Below are positions 36,800 to 44,493 of a DNA stretch of 64,000 nucleotides, piece after piece. This DNA comes from Pseudomonadota bacterium. Its GTDB lineage: Bacteria; Pseudomonadota; Gammaproteobacteria; Burkholderiales; Burkholderiaceae_C. Position 1 is the first letter of the stretch; each line of letters begins with the position of its first letter. The notes below the pieces were generated by a model. It worked only from the letters and a program-made list of their open reading frames with translations. It was not told where the DNA came from and did not search any database. The position numbers and the translations under genes were made by a program. Location of the stretch: positions 1 to 64,000 of the forward strand of contig JAEZWW010000082.1 of assembly GCA_023442945.1 (NCBI GenBank). The letters are read 5' to 3'.

Positions 36800-38693
36800 G
36801 GGGCAGGGAGAAGGTGAAGACCAGGCCGGGGCCGTCGTCGGCCGGCGTGGCGTCGAGTCGCCCGCCATGGGCTTCGGCGATGGTGCGGCAGATCGACAGG
36901 CCCAAGCCCATGCCGTCAGGCTTGCTGGTGAAAAAGGGCTCGAACAACAGCGATTGTTGCTCAGCGCCGAGCGGCTCCCCCAGATCGCGCACCTGAATGC
37001 GCAACTGGCCCGGCGCCAGCGACAGGCGCACGGTGAGGCCCTGGCGCGCCACGGGCAACTCGCGCGTGGCGTCCCAGCCGTTTTTCAGCAGGTTCAGCAG
37101 CACCTGCTGGATCTGCAAGGCGTCCGCGCTGATGGTGGTGCCGGGCGGAAGCTCATCGACGATGGCCACGGGCGGCGCGCCGGCCTGCATGCCGCGGAAC
37201 AAGGCGACGGCCTCGCGCACCACGGCGTCGGGTGACACCGCGCTGCGCTGGGCCACGCGCTTTTTCGCAAACGCGCGGATGCGGCCCAACACGCCCGCTG
37301 CTCGGTCGGCCTGGCCGGCCATTTCGTTAGCGGCCTCGCGCACCACCTCAGGCGTCAGGCGCTGATTGTCGGCGCGGCGGATCAGGCTTTGTGCGTAGTT
37401 GCCGATGGCCGCCAACGGCTGGTTCAGCTCATGCGCGAGCGTGCCCGACAGCTCGCCCAGCACCGACAGCCGCGCCAGGTGGTCGGCGCGTTCCCGGCTG
37501 GCCTGCAGGCGCGCTTCGAGCTCTTCCTTTTCGCGCGCCGCAGCGCGCAGGTCGGCAGTCCGGGCGTCCACCTGCCGCTCAACGTAGAAGGTGTACAGGC
37601 CGCCCAGCGCAATCAGCCCGAACAGGCCGACGATCCAACCCCAATAGCGGCGAACGAAGGCCGCCATGGACGGCGTGCCCAGGTCGGCGTAGTTGCCGAT
37701 CTGCAGTTCGCGTTGCAGATCGTGGACCGACTGGTAGTCCGCCGGCACGGTCCAGGTGATGGGGCTGTCCTCGCGCCGCATCTCCAGCAGGCCGATGGTC
37801 ACCGCGCGGGCCAGGTCGGGGTCTGTGTGGCGCAGCGTGGCGATCGGCCAGTTGGGGTAGAGGCGCGTGCTGCTGGCGCAGGCAAAGCCGGTGTCGTGGC
37901 GTGGCGCGACCACGCGGAACTGGGCGCGCCATTCGGGCCGGCTTTCGATCATGCAGGCGCGCACGAAACCGGCGTCGGCACTGCCGTTGGACACAGCGGT
38001 CAGCACGCGGTCCATCGGCAACCCGACCACGCGCAGGTCCATGTCGCGCACCGGGTCTACGCCTTCCGCAGCCAGCTCGCGCCACGCGACCTGAAAACCG
38101 GCGAAGCCTTCTTCGCCCACGACGGCGACACGCTGGCCGCGCAGGTCGGTCAGGCGCTGGATGCGCGGGTCGTCGTGCCGGGTGATCACCGCCGTGCCGA
38201 TGGCGTGGTCGCTCGAATAGGGCAGGCCGCCGGACTGCAGCGTCAGGATGCGCGAGGCGCCTACGCGCGACTCCAGCTCGACGTAGTGCCCAGGGTTGGT
38301 AATGACGAAGTCGATCTCGCGCTTCTTGGCGGCCGCAACCAGACCTTCGTGACCCAGCAACTGGAGCTGCACGGGGCGGCCGGGCAGCACGCGCTGCAGC
38401 TGGGTCACGACGGGCGTCCATTCGTTGACCGCCGCTTCGTGGCCCAGGTAGCTCAGGACGCCGATGCGGACCGGTGTGGGCGTTTGCGCCCGGGCGGGCG
38501 CCAGCAGGAGAGCGCCCAGGCACAGCAGCACCAGGGCACCGTACCGTTGCAGCGCGCGGCCCGGCCAATTGGCGCAGGAAAGCAAGGAGAAAAAGAACAA
38601 CACAGTCGGGATTGCATTCCCGAGTAACCCGGTCAGCAATAGGGAAAAGCGTCTAGCGGACCCCACTATTGACCGGATAGGCAGAAGGGGCAT
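36741..38693 (-). CDS. ttrS: Tetrathionate sensor histidine kinase
   Basis: The kinase has a periplasmic PhnD/phosphate-binding-like sensor (PVRIGVLSYLGHEAAVNEWT to about residue 340). A membrane helix follows (WGWIVGLFGLIALGGLYTFY, residues 351-370), then a HisKA domain with phosphoacceptor His421 (GTLAHELNQPLAAIGNYAQS) and an HATPase (NLLKNGWDA; MGLGLSICRTIAEAHGG). That domain order is that of TtrS, which detects tetrathionate and phosphorylates TtrR. The first 50 residues of the 650 before the signal peptide (ALVLLCLGALLLAPARAQ) look extra, so the true start may lie further in. It is divergent from ttrB by 57 bases. Confidence 0.85.
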   Translation of the reverse strand: MPLLPIRSIVGSARRFSLLLTGLLGNAIPTVLFFFSLLSCANWPGRALQRYGALVLLCLGALLLAPARAQTPTPVRIGVLSYLGHEAAVNEWTPVVTQLQRVLPGRPVQLQLLGHEGLVAAAKKREIDFVITNPGHYVELESRVGASRILTLQSGGLPYSSDHAIGTAVITRHDDPRIQRLTDLRGQRVAVVGEEGFAGFQVAWRELAAEGVDPVRDMDLRVVGLPMDRVLTAVSNGSADAGFVRACMIESRPEWRAQFRVVAPRHDTGFACASSTRLYPNWPIATLRHTDPDLARAVTIGLLEMRREDSPITWTVPADYQSVHDLQRELQIGNYADLGTPSMAAFVRRYWGWIVGLFGLIALGGLYTFYVERQVDARTADLRAAAREKEELEARLQASRERADHLARLSVLGELSGTLAHELNQPLAAIGNYAQSLIRRADNQRLTPEVVREAANEMAGQADRAAGVLGRIRAFAKKRVAQRSAVSPDAVVREAVALFRGMQAGAPPVAIVDELPPGTTISADALQIQQVLLNLLKNGWDATRELPVARQGLTVRLSLAPGQLRIQVRDLGEPLGAEQQSLLFEPFFTSKPDGMGLGLSICRTIAEAHGGRLDATPADDGPGLVFTFSLPHDARDRSSRPAPLADPSGR

Positions 38694-38750
38694 TGATTTC
38701 TACAGTGGATCGTCGGCCAAAAAAAGTGATTGCAAGCCACGGGACACGAA

Positions 38751-39554
38751 ATGAGTCAGCTACCAGAAACCCTTTCCAAAACCGCCTCGCCCGCAGAGGC
38801 GGCGCCTTCAGGCAGCAAGCGCGGCCTGCTGCGCGCGCTGTTCGGTTTGAGCGTGACGGCCACCGGCATGGTGGTCACCGCCGAACCCGCGGCCGCAGCC
38901 ATCAACGCGCAGCCGCCACGCCGCGGTGAAGCCAATGGCAAGCGCTACGGCATGGTGGTGGACATTCGTCGCTGCATCGGCTGCCAAGCCTGCACGGTGA
39001 GCTGTTCGCTGGAGAACCTGCCGCCGATCGGCCAGTTTCGCACAACGGTGCTGCAGTACGAGGTGGACAGCAAGGACCGCAGCGCCCCGCCGGCCATGGT
39101 CAGCCTGCCGCGCCTGTGCAACCACTGCGACGAGCCGCCCTGCGTGCCGGTCTGCCCGGTGCAGGCCACCTTTCAGCGCACCGATGGCGTGGTGCTGGTG
39201 GACAACGAGCGCTGCGTCGGCTGCGGCTACTGCGTGCAGGCCTGCCCGTACGACGCGCGCTTCATCAACCACGAGACGCAGACGGCCGACAAGTGCACTT
39301 TCTGCGAGCACCGGCTGGAGGTCGGTCTGTTGCCCGCTTGCGTTGAAAGCTGCGTCGGCGGCGCTCGCAAGATCGGCGACCTGAATGACCCGAAGAGCGA
39401 GATCTCGACCCTGCTCAAGGACAACAAGGACGAGATCAAGGTGCTCAAGCCCGACATGGGCACCCGGCCGCACGTGTTCTACATCGGCTTGCCCGACGAA
39501 TTCGTCAACGGCATTGACGGCCAGGCCGGCGTGCGCGTGCTGCCCGAGCACTGA
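38751..39554 (+). CDS. ttrB: Tetrathionate reductase subunit B (4Fe-4S ferredoxin)
   Basis: This 267-residue electron-transfer subunit carries four 4Fe-4S clusters. The Cys groups are CIGCQACTVSC, CNHCDEPPCVPVCP, CVGCGYCVQACP and CTFCEHRLEVGLLPACVESC. The sequence follows the known TtrB closely (MVVDIRRCIGCQACTVSCSL; ARFINHETQTADKCTFC; PACVESCVGGARKIGD). It passes electrons from TtrC to TtrA. The N-terminus SKRGLLRALFGLSVTATG is a possible weak Tat-like or membrane-leading segment. It is the first gene of the operon ttrBCA, with 20 bases to ttrC. Confidence 0.92.
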   Translation: MSQLPETLSKTASPAEAAPSGSKRGLLRALFGLSVTATGMVVTAEPAAAAINAQPPRRGEANGKRYGMVVDIRRCIGCQACTVSCSLENLPPIGQFRTTVLQYEVDSKDRSAPPAMVSLPRLCNHCDEPPCVPVCPVQATFQRTDGVVLVDNERCVGCGYCVQACPYDARFINHETQTADKCTFCEHRLEVGLLPACVESCVGGARKIGDLNDPKSEISTLLKDNKDEIKVLKPDMGTRPHVFYIGLPDEFVNGIDGQAGVRVLPEH

Positions 39555-39574
39555 GCCGCCAGGAGGACAAGGTC

Positions 39575-40609
39575 ATGAACATCATCGAACTGCTCACCCC
39601 CGCCTATGAGGCCGCCTGGCTGCCCTGGGCGGTCCAGTACTTCTTCTTGATCGGCATCGCCGCCACCGCCGGCCTGCTGGCCGCTTGGTTGGCCTTTGGC
39701 GTGCCGGGCTCCGACCGCGCGCGCCTGCTGCCCGCCACCGTCGTGGTGCTGCTGGTCACCGGCATCGCCGCGCCCGTATCGCTGCTGGCCGACTTGCACC
39801 AGCCCGGCCGCTTCTGGCACTTTTACGCGTACCCCACGCCCTGGTCCTGGATGTCGATCGGCGCCTTCCTGCTGCCGGTGTACGTCACCCTGGTGATGCT
39901 GTTCAGCGCCAGCTGGTGGCTGCGCAAGCTGCAGTGGATGCGCGTCATCGGCGTGCTGATGGCCATCAGCGCCATCACCATCCTGACCTACACCGGCGGC
40001 GAGATGATGGTCGTGCGTTCACGCCCGCTGTGGGCTACGCCCTTCCTGCCCGTCAACCTGGCGCTGACCGGTGCTTTGGGCACGCTGGGTGCGGTGTTGC
40101 TGGTGGCGCGCTGGCTACCAGACGGCCTGAGGGGCTTTCCCACCGGCTTGCTGCGGCGCCTGGCGCAGCTGGTGACCTTGGCGTTGATGGCAGTCGCACT
40201 CGCCTGGGCCTTGCTGGGCGTGCTGGGGCAGTCGCCGTCGTTCACCGAAGCCATGAAGCTGTTCACCGAATTCGGCGCCTGGAAGCTCGCGCTGATCGGT
40301 TCGCTGGTGATGGGCGGCGTGGTGCTGGCGCTGATCTGGCGCCCGCTGGGCGCGCACCCGTCCAACGCCTACGGCCTGCTGGTCGCACTGGCTCTGCTGG
40401 GCGCGGCCTGGGTGTTCCGCTGGATCGTCTTCATGGCGGTGCAGACGGTGCCCAAGTTCGGCGCTGGCCTGTACCTGCAAAGCCTGCCCTGGGGCAGCGA
40501 CGGCGTGCTGGGCATGGTCGGCGTCTTTGGCCTGGTGGCCGCGCTGATCGCCATCGTCAGCACCGCGCTGTTCCGCTTCCCGCCCCGCACCATGCTGGCT
40601 GCCGCCTGA
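39575..40609 (+). CDS. ttrC: Tetrathionate reductase subunit C (NrfD/PsrC-type membrane anchor)
   Basis: This 344-residue integral membrane protein has about nine hydrophobic helices and belongs to the NrfD/PsrC group of quinol-oxidising anchors. It draws electrons from the quinol pool for TtrB and TtrA. Features include PAYEAAWLPWAVQYFFLIGI at the start, DLHQPGRFWHFYAYPTPWSW, and TYTGGEMMVVRSRPLW, all consistent with a quinol site facing the periplasm. An AGGAGG-type ribosome binding site precedes ATG 39575. Confidence 0.9.
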   Translation: MNIIELLTPAYEAAWLPWAVQYFFLIGIAATAGLLAAWLAFGVPGSDRARLLPATVVVLLVTGIAAPVSLLADLHQPGRFWHFYAYPTPWSWMSIGAFLLPVYVTLVMLFSASWWLRKLQWMRVIGVLMAISAITILTYTGGEMMVVRSRPLWATPFLPVNLALTGALGTLGAVLLVARWLPDGLRGFPTGLLRRLAQLVTLALMAVALAWALLGVLGQSPSFTEAMKLFTEFGAWKLALIGSLVMGGVVLALIWRPLGAHPSNAYGLLVALALLGAAWVFRWIVFMAVQTVPKFGAGLYLQSLPWGSDGVLGMVGVFGLVAALIAIVSTALFRFPPRTMLAAA

Positions 40610-40634
40610 TGCGCGCCCGCCAAGGAGTCTTGTC

Positions 40635-43600
40635 ATGAACGATGCTGTGAAATCCAACCGCCCCGACGGCAACCCGCCGCCGGACTTGACCAAGCGCCGC
40701 CTGATCACGCGCGGCGGCATTGCCGCTGGTGGACTGGCCGCGTTTGCCGCAGGTTATGGCGAAACCCTGTTCAAGGCCGGCAAGGGCCTGGTCACCGGCA
40801 GCGCCGGCACCGCGCCGCCCAGCGCCTTGCGCGGCAATTCGCTGACGCCCGAATTCCGTATCGACCCGGTGACCGGCGTACTGAGCACCCAGCCCGGCCA
40901 GACCGTGGCCATGTCCAGCTGCCTGGGTTGCTGGACGCAGTGCGGCGTGCGCGTGCGCGTCGACACCGCCAGCAACCGCATCCTGCGCGTGGCCGGCAAC
41001 CCCTACCACCCGCTGGCCACCGGCAACCCCGCGCCCATGGAAGTGCCGGTGCGCGAGGTCTATGCGCGCCTGGGGGGTGAGCCCGGCCTGGAAGGGCGCG
41101 CCACGTCCTGCGCGCGCGGCTCGTCCATGCTGGAGCAGCAGTTCAACCCGCACCGCGTGCTGCAGCCGCTCAAGCGCGTCGGCCCGCGCGGCGGCGGCCA
41201 GTGGAAGACCATTGCGTTTGAAGACCTGGTTAAGGAAGTCTGCGAAGGCGGCGACCTGTTTGGCGAAGGCCACGTGGACGGCATGCGCGCCGTGTTCGAC
41301 ACGCAAACGCTGATCGACGCCGACAACCCCGACTACGGGCCGCGCAGCAACCAGTTCTTCTTCACCGACGCGTCCAACGAAGGCCGCACCGCGCTGATCC
41401 GCCGCTTTACCGAGCAGTCCTTCGGCAGCATCAACTTCGCCAACCACGGCTCGTACTGCGGCCAGAGCTTCCGCGTTGGCGCCGGCACCGCGCTGGGCGA
41501 CATGAAGGGCATGCCGCACGGCAAGCCCGACTGGACCAGCGCCGAATTCGGCCTGTTCATCGGCACCGCGCCCGCGCAGGCGGGCAACCCGTTCCAGCGC
41601 CAGGGGCGTGAACTGGCCGAAGCGCGTTCGCGCAAGGTCAACCCGTTCCGTTACGTCGTCGTGTCGCCCCTCCTGCCGACCTCGTCCAGCCTGGCGGCCG
41701 GCAGCGGCAACCGCTGGCAGCCGATCAAACCCGCCACCGACCTGGCGCTCGCCATGGGCATGATCCGCTGGATCATCGAGAACGAGCGCTACAACGCTCA
41801 GGCCTTGTCGCAACCCGGCCCCGCAGCGGTCGAAGCCGCAGGCGAGGGCGCCTGGACCAACGCCACGCACTTGATGGTGGCCGACCCCAAGCACCCGCGT
41901 TTCGGCACCTTCCTGCGCGGCGAAGACCTGGGCTGGCCCAAGCCCGAAGCGCCGACCAAGCCCGATGCACCGACGGCCGTTCCTGCCGCACCCGCCGTGG
42001 CCAGCGCCACCAAGCCTGCGGGCGACGCGGCTGTCAAGCCAGCCACCCCCGCCGATGCCGCCGCCAAACCCGCCGCTGGCGCGCCCGCTGCCCCCGCGCC
42101 CGAAGTCCCCGACGTCTACGTCGTGCAATCGCCCGACGGCCAGCTGGTCGCCCACACGCAGCCCCAGCCCGCGCAGTTGAAGGTCGACACCACCCTCGAC
42201 ATCCCCGCCTGGGGCGACAAGGGCCAGGCCGTGCCCGTGGTCAGCGCCTTCGTCATGCTGGCGCGCGAAGCGGGCCGAAAGTCGTTGGACGAATACGCCG
42301 CGCTGTGCGGCGTGCCGCGCTCCGACATCGAGGCGCTAGCGCGCGAATTCACCAGCCACGGCAAGCGCGCCGTGGCCGACGCGCACGGCGGCACCATGAG
42401 CGGCGCGGGCTTTCAGACCGCTTACGCCATCAGCATGCTCAACACGCTGATCGGCAACCTCAACCACAAGGGCGGCCTGGTGCTGGACGCCGGCCCGTTT
42501 GGCCCCTTCGGCCCCGGCCCGCGCTACAACTTTGCCGAATTCCCCGGCAAGGCCAAGCCCAGCGGCCTCTCGCTGTCGCGCAACCGCACGCCGTACGAAA
42601 AATCGAGCGAATTCAAACGCAAGAAGGACAGCGGCGCCAACCCCTACCCGGCGCTGGCGCCGTGGTACCCGGCCACCGGCAACCTCAGCAGCGAAATGGT
42701 TGCCTCGGCGCTCAACGGCTACCCGTACAAGGCCAAAGTCTGGTTCAACCACATGGCCAACCCGGTGTACGCCATCTCCGGCTTTCGCAACGCGTTGGTC
42801 GACAAGCTGAAGGACCCGAAGCTGCTGCCGCTGATCGTGTCGATCAACCCCTTCATCAACGAGACCAACGCCTACGCCGACTACATCGTGCCCGACACGG
42901 TCACGTACGAAAGCTGGGGCATCTCCGTGCCATGGGCTGACGTGGTGGCCAAGTCGTCCACGGTGCGCTGCCCGGTGGTCGAGCCGCGCGTGGCCAAGAA
43001 CGCGCGCGGCGAGCCGATCAACCTGGAAGCCTTTCTGTTCGCCGTCGCCCGCACGCTGAAGATGCCCGGCTTTGGCGCCGGCGCCGTCAAGGACAAGGAG
43101 GGCAACGCGTTTGATCTGGACAGCGCCGCAGACTTCTACCTGCGCGGCGTCGCCAACATCGCCTTCTCGGCCGGCAAGCCGGTGGGCGAAGCCAGCGACG
43201 ACGACCTGGAAGTGACCGGCCTCAAGCGCCTACAGCTGCTGCTCGAAGCCAAGCTCAAACCCGGCGAATGGCGCCAGGTCGCCATGGTGCTGACGCGCGG
43301 CGGCCGCTTCGACAAGCTGGACCAGGCCTGGGAAGGCGACCACCTGAAAGTGCGCCACGCCAAGATGCTGCCGCTGTGGGACGAGGGCCTGGCCAAGATG
43401 CGCCATTCCATGACCGGCGAGCGCTTCAGCGGCTGCCCCACCTGGCAGCCCACGCGCCTGGCCGACGGCACGCCCATGCGCGACAAGTACGGCGAAAAAG
43501 ACTGGCCGATGCTCATGATCTCGTACAAGTCCAACCTGATGAGCTCCATGTCCATCGGCGCCAGCCGCCTGCGCCAGGTGCACCCGCACAACCCGGTGTC

Positions 43601-43943
43601 GATCCACCGCGACGACGCCAAGCGCTTAGGGATAGCCAACGGCCAGGCCATCCGCATCGTCGGCCCGGGCGGCGCGGTGAAGGGTGTGGCCATCGTGCGC
43701 GAAGGCATCATGCCCGGCGCCATTGCGGTCGAATACGGCTACGGCCACCATGAGCTGGGCACACGCGCCCACCTGGTCGACGGCCAGCCCATGCCGTCCA
43801 ACGAAGCGCTGGGCGCCGGCACCAACATGAACGACATGGGCCTGGTCGACGAAACCCGCAAGGGCCACGCCAACGCGTGGATCGACACCATCTCCGGCGC
43901 CGCCGTGCGCCAAGGTGTGCCTGTGCGGGTGGAAGCGGCGTGA
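40635..43943 (+). CDS. ttrA: Tetrathionate reductase catalytic subunit A
   Basis: This 1102-residue molybdenum bis-MGD enzyme reduces tetrathionate to thiosulfate in the periplasm. A Tat signal KRRLITRGGIAAGGLAAFAA opens the protein. The 4Fe-4S motif is C96-x2-C99-x3-C103 (SSCLGCWTQCGVRVRVD) with a later Cys in TSCARGSSM. The likely Mo ligand is Cys in NHGSYCGQSFRVG. Between about residues 434 and 493 there is an insertion of Pro/Ala/Lys-rich low-complexity sequence that is not expected in this family. The C-terminal molybdopterin-binding domain (NNPVSIHR-type, AIRIVGPGGAVKG) is present. ATG 40635 follows ttrC by 25 bases. Confidence 0.92.
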   Translation: MNDAVKSNRPDGNPPPDLTKRRLITRGGIAAGGLAAFAAGYGETLFKAGKGLVTGSAGTAPPSALRGNSLTPEFRIDPVTGVLSTQPGQTVAMSSCLGCWTQCGVRVRVDTASNRILRVAGNPYHPLATGNPAPMEVPVREVYARLGGEPGLEGRATSCARGSSMLEQQFNPHRVLQPLKRVGPRGGGQWKTIAFEDLVKEVCEGGDLFGEGHVDGMRAVFDTQTLIDADNPDYGPRSNQFFFTDASNEGRTALIRRFTEQSFGSINFANHGSYCGQSFRVGAGTALGDMKGMPHGKPDWTSAEFGLFIGTAPAQAGNPFQRQGRELAEARSRKVNPFRYVVVSPLLPTSSSLAAGSGNRWQPIKPATDLALAMGMIRWIIENERYNAQALSQPGPAAVEAAGEGAWTNATHLMVADPKHPRFGTFLRGEDLGWPKPEAPTKPDAPTAVPAAPAVASATKPAGDAAVKPATPADAAAKPAAGAPAAPAPEVPDVYVVQSPDGQLVAHTQPQPAQLKVDTTLDIPAWGDKGQAVPVVSAFVMLAREAGRKSLDEYAALCGVPRSDIEALAREFTSHGKRAVADAHGGTMSGAGFQTAYAISMLNTLIGNLNHKGGLVLDAGPFGPFGPGPRYNFAEFPGKAKPSGLSLSRNRTPYEKSSEFKRKKDSGANPYPALAPWYPATGNLSSEMVASALNGYPYKAKVWFNHMANPVYAISGFRNALVDKLKDPKLLPLIVSINPFINETNAYADYIVPDTVTYESWGISVPWADVVAKSSTVRCPVVEPRVAKNARGEPINLEAFLFAVARTLKMPGFGAGAVKDKEGNAFDLDSAADFYLRGVANIAFSAGKPVGEASDDDLEVTGLKRLQLLLEAKLKPGEWRQVAMVLTRGGRFDKLDQAWEGDHLKVRHAKMLPLWDEGLAKMRHSMTGERFSGCPTWQPTRLADGTPMRDKYGEKDWPMLMISYKSNLMSSMSIGASRLRQVHPHNPVSIHRDDAKRLGIANGQAIRIVGPGGAVKGVAIVREGIMPGAIAVEYGYGHHELGTRAHLVDGQPMPSNEALGAGTNMNDMGLVDETRKGHANAWIDTISGAAVRQGVPVRVEAA

Positions 43944-43961
43944 CCGGCGCTTGATCCGCAG

Positions 43962-43998
43962 AAAGCCCCGGGCGCCGCTGCGGCCCCGGGGCTTTTTC
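43962..43998 (+). terminator. Terminator of the ttrBCA operon
   Basis: AAAGCCCCGGG and CCCGGGGCTTT form an 11-bp stem around a CGCCGC-rich loop, followed by TTTTTCG. It lies 19 bases after the ttrA stop. Confidence 0.9.
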
Positions 43999-44030
43999 GT
44001 GCAGACCGCCAGGGGAGCGCGAGTTGGTTT

Positions 44031-44097
44031 TGCTATAGGTACAGGAGCTGGCCGCGCAAGTGGCAGTAGGGCTGTAGGCCAAAAAAGCTTCAAATTG
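44031..44097 (+). repeat. Dispersed structured repeat, copy 8 (long-head form)
   Basis: GCTATAGGTACAGGAGCTGG then CCGCGCAAGTGG, AGTAGGGC, TAGGCCAAAAAAGCTTC. GGCC arms pair. The copy is intergenic. Confidence 0.8.
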
Positions 44098-44187
44098 GTA
44101 GTGCTGTGCCCTGGGATCGCCCAGCGGCGGTCGCTTCCACGCAGGCCACGACCCAGCGATCTGCCAGTGCGGTGGGCGCTATCTTGG

Positions 44188-44244
44188 CGATAGCTGCCCG
44201 CGCAAGCGGTTGTAGGGCGAGCGTCTGAATTTGGCCAAAAAAAG
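44188..44244 (+). repeat. Dispersed structured repeat, copy 9
   Basis: GATAGCTGCCCGCGCAAGCG then TTGTAGGGCGAGCGTCTG and a run of seven A. GCCC and GGGC arms pair. Confidence 0.85.
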
Positions 44245-44377
44245 ATGGCCCGAACTCGTGCGGGCGCATCGGCCCAAGAAAGCCATCAGATGCCGCCCAT
44301 CGCATGCGGCCGAGCAGCCTCACCCATGCGCTGGCGCCAGCACGCCACCGCGCCCGACTGGGCGGAAAATACCAAAA

Positions 44378-44404
44378 AAGTACCATATTGAAACAATGGT
44401 ACTT
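44378..44404. promoter_or_regulatory. Perfect 9-bp dyad upstream of the surface protein gene
   Basis: AAGTACCAT at 44378-44386 and ATGGTACTT at 44396-44404 are perfect reverse complements with a 9-base spacer. They lie 90 bases upstream of the start at 44494, in an A/T-richer patch that could be a promoter. This is a candidate operator; the binding protein is unknown. Confidence 0.45.
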
Positions 44405-44493
44405 ATTCGCTAGAGTGCTCACCGCGCGGCGCTTTTCTTTGCTGTCTGGGGGACAAGGGTCCATGCGCTCACAACCAACACCCAGGAGCACCC

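Larger units (their letters stand above)
43944..44493. other. Intergenic region after ttrA
   Basis: 550 bases without a gene. It contains the ttrA terminator, two copies of the dispersed repeat (44031-44097 and 44188-44244), and a perfect 9-bp dyad upstream of the next gene. Nothing else is recognisable. Confidence 0.7.
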
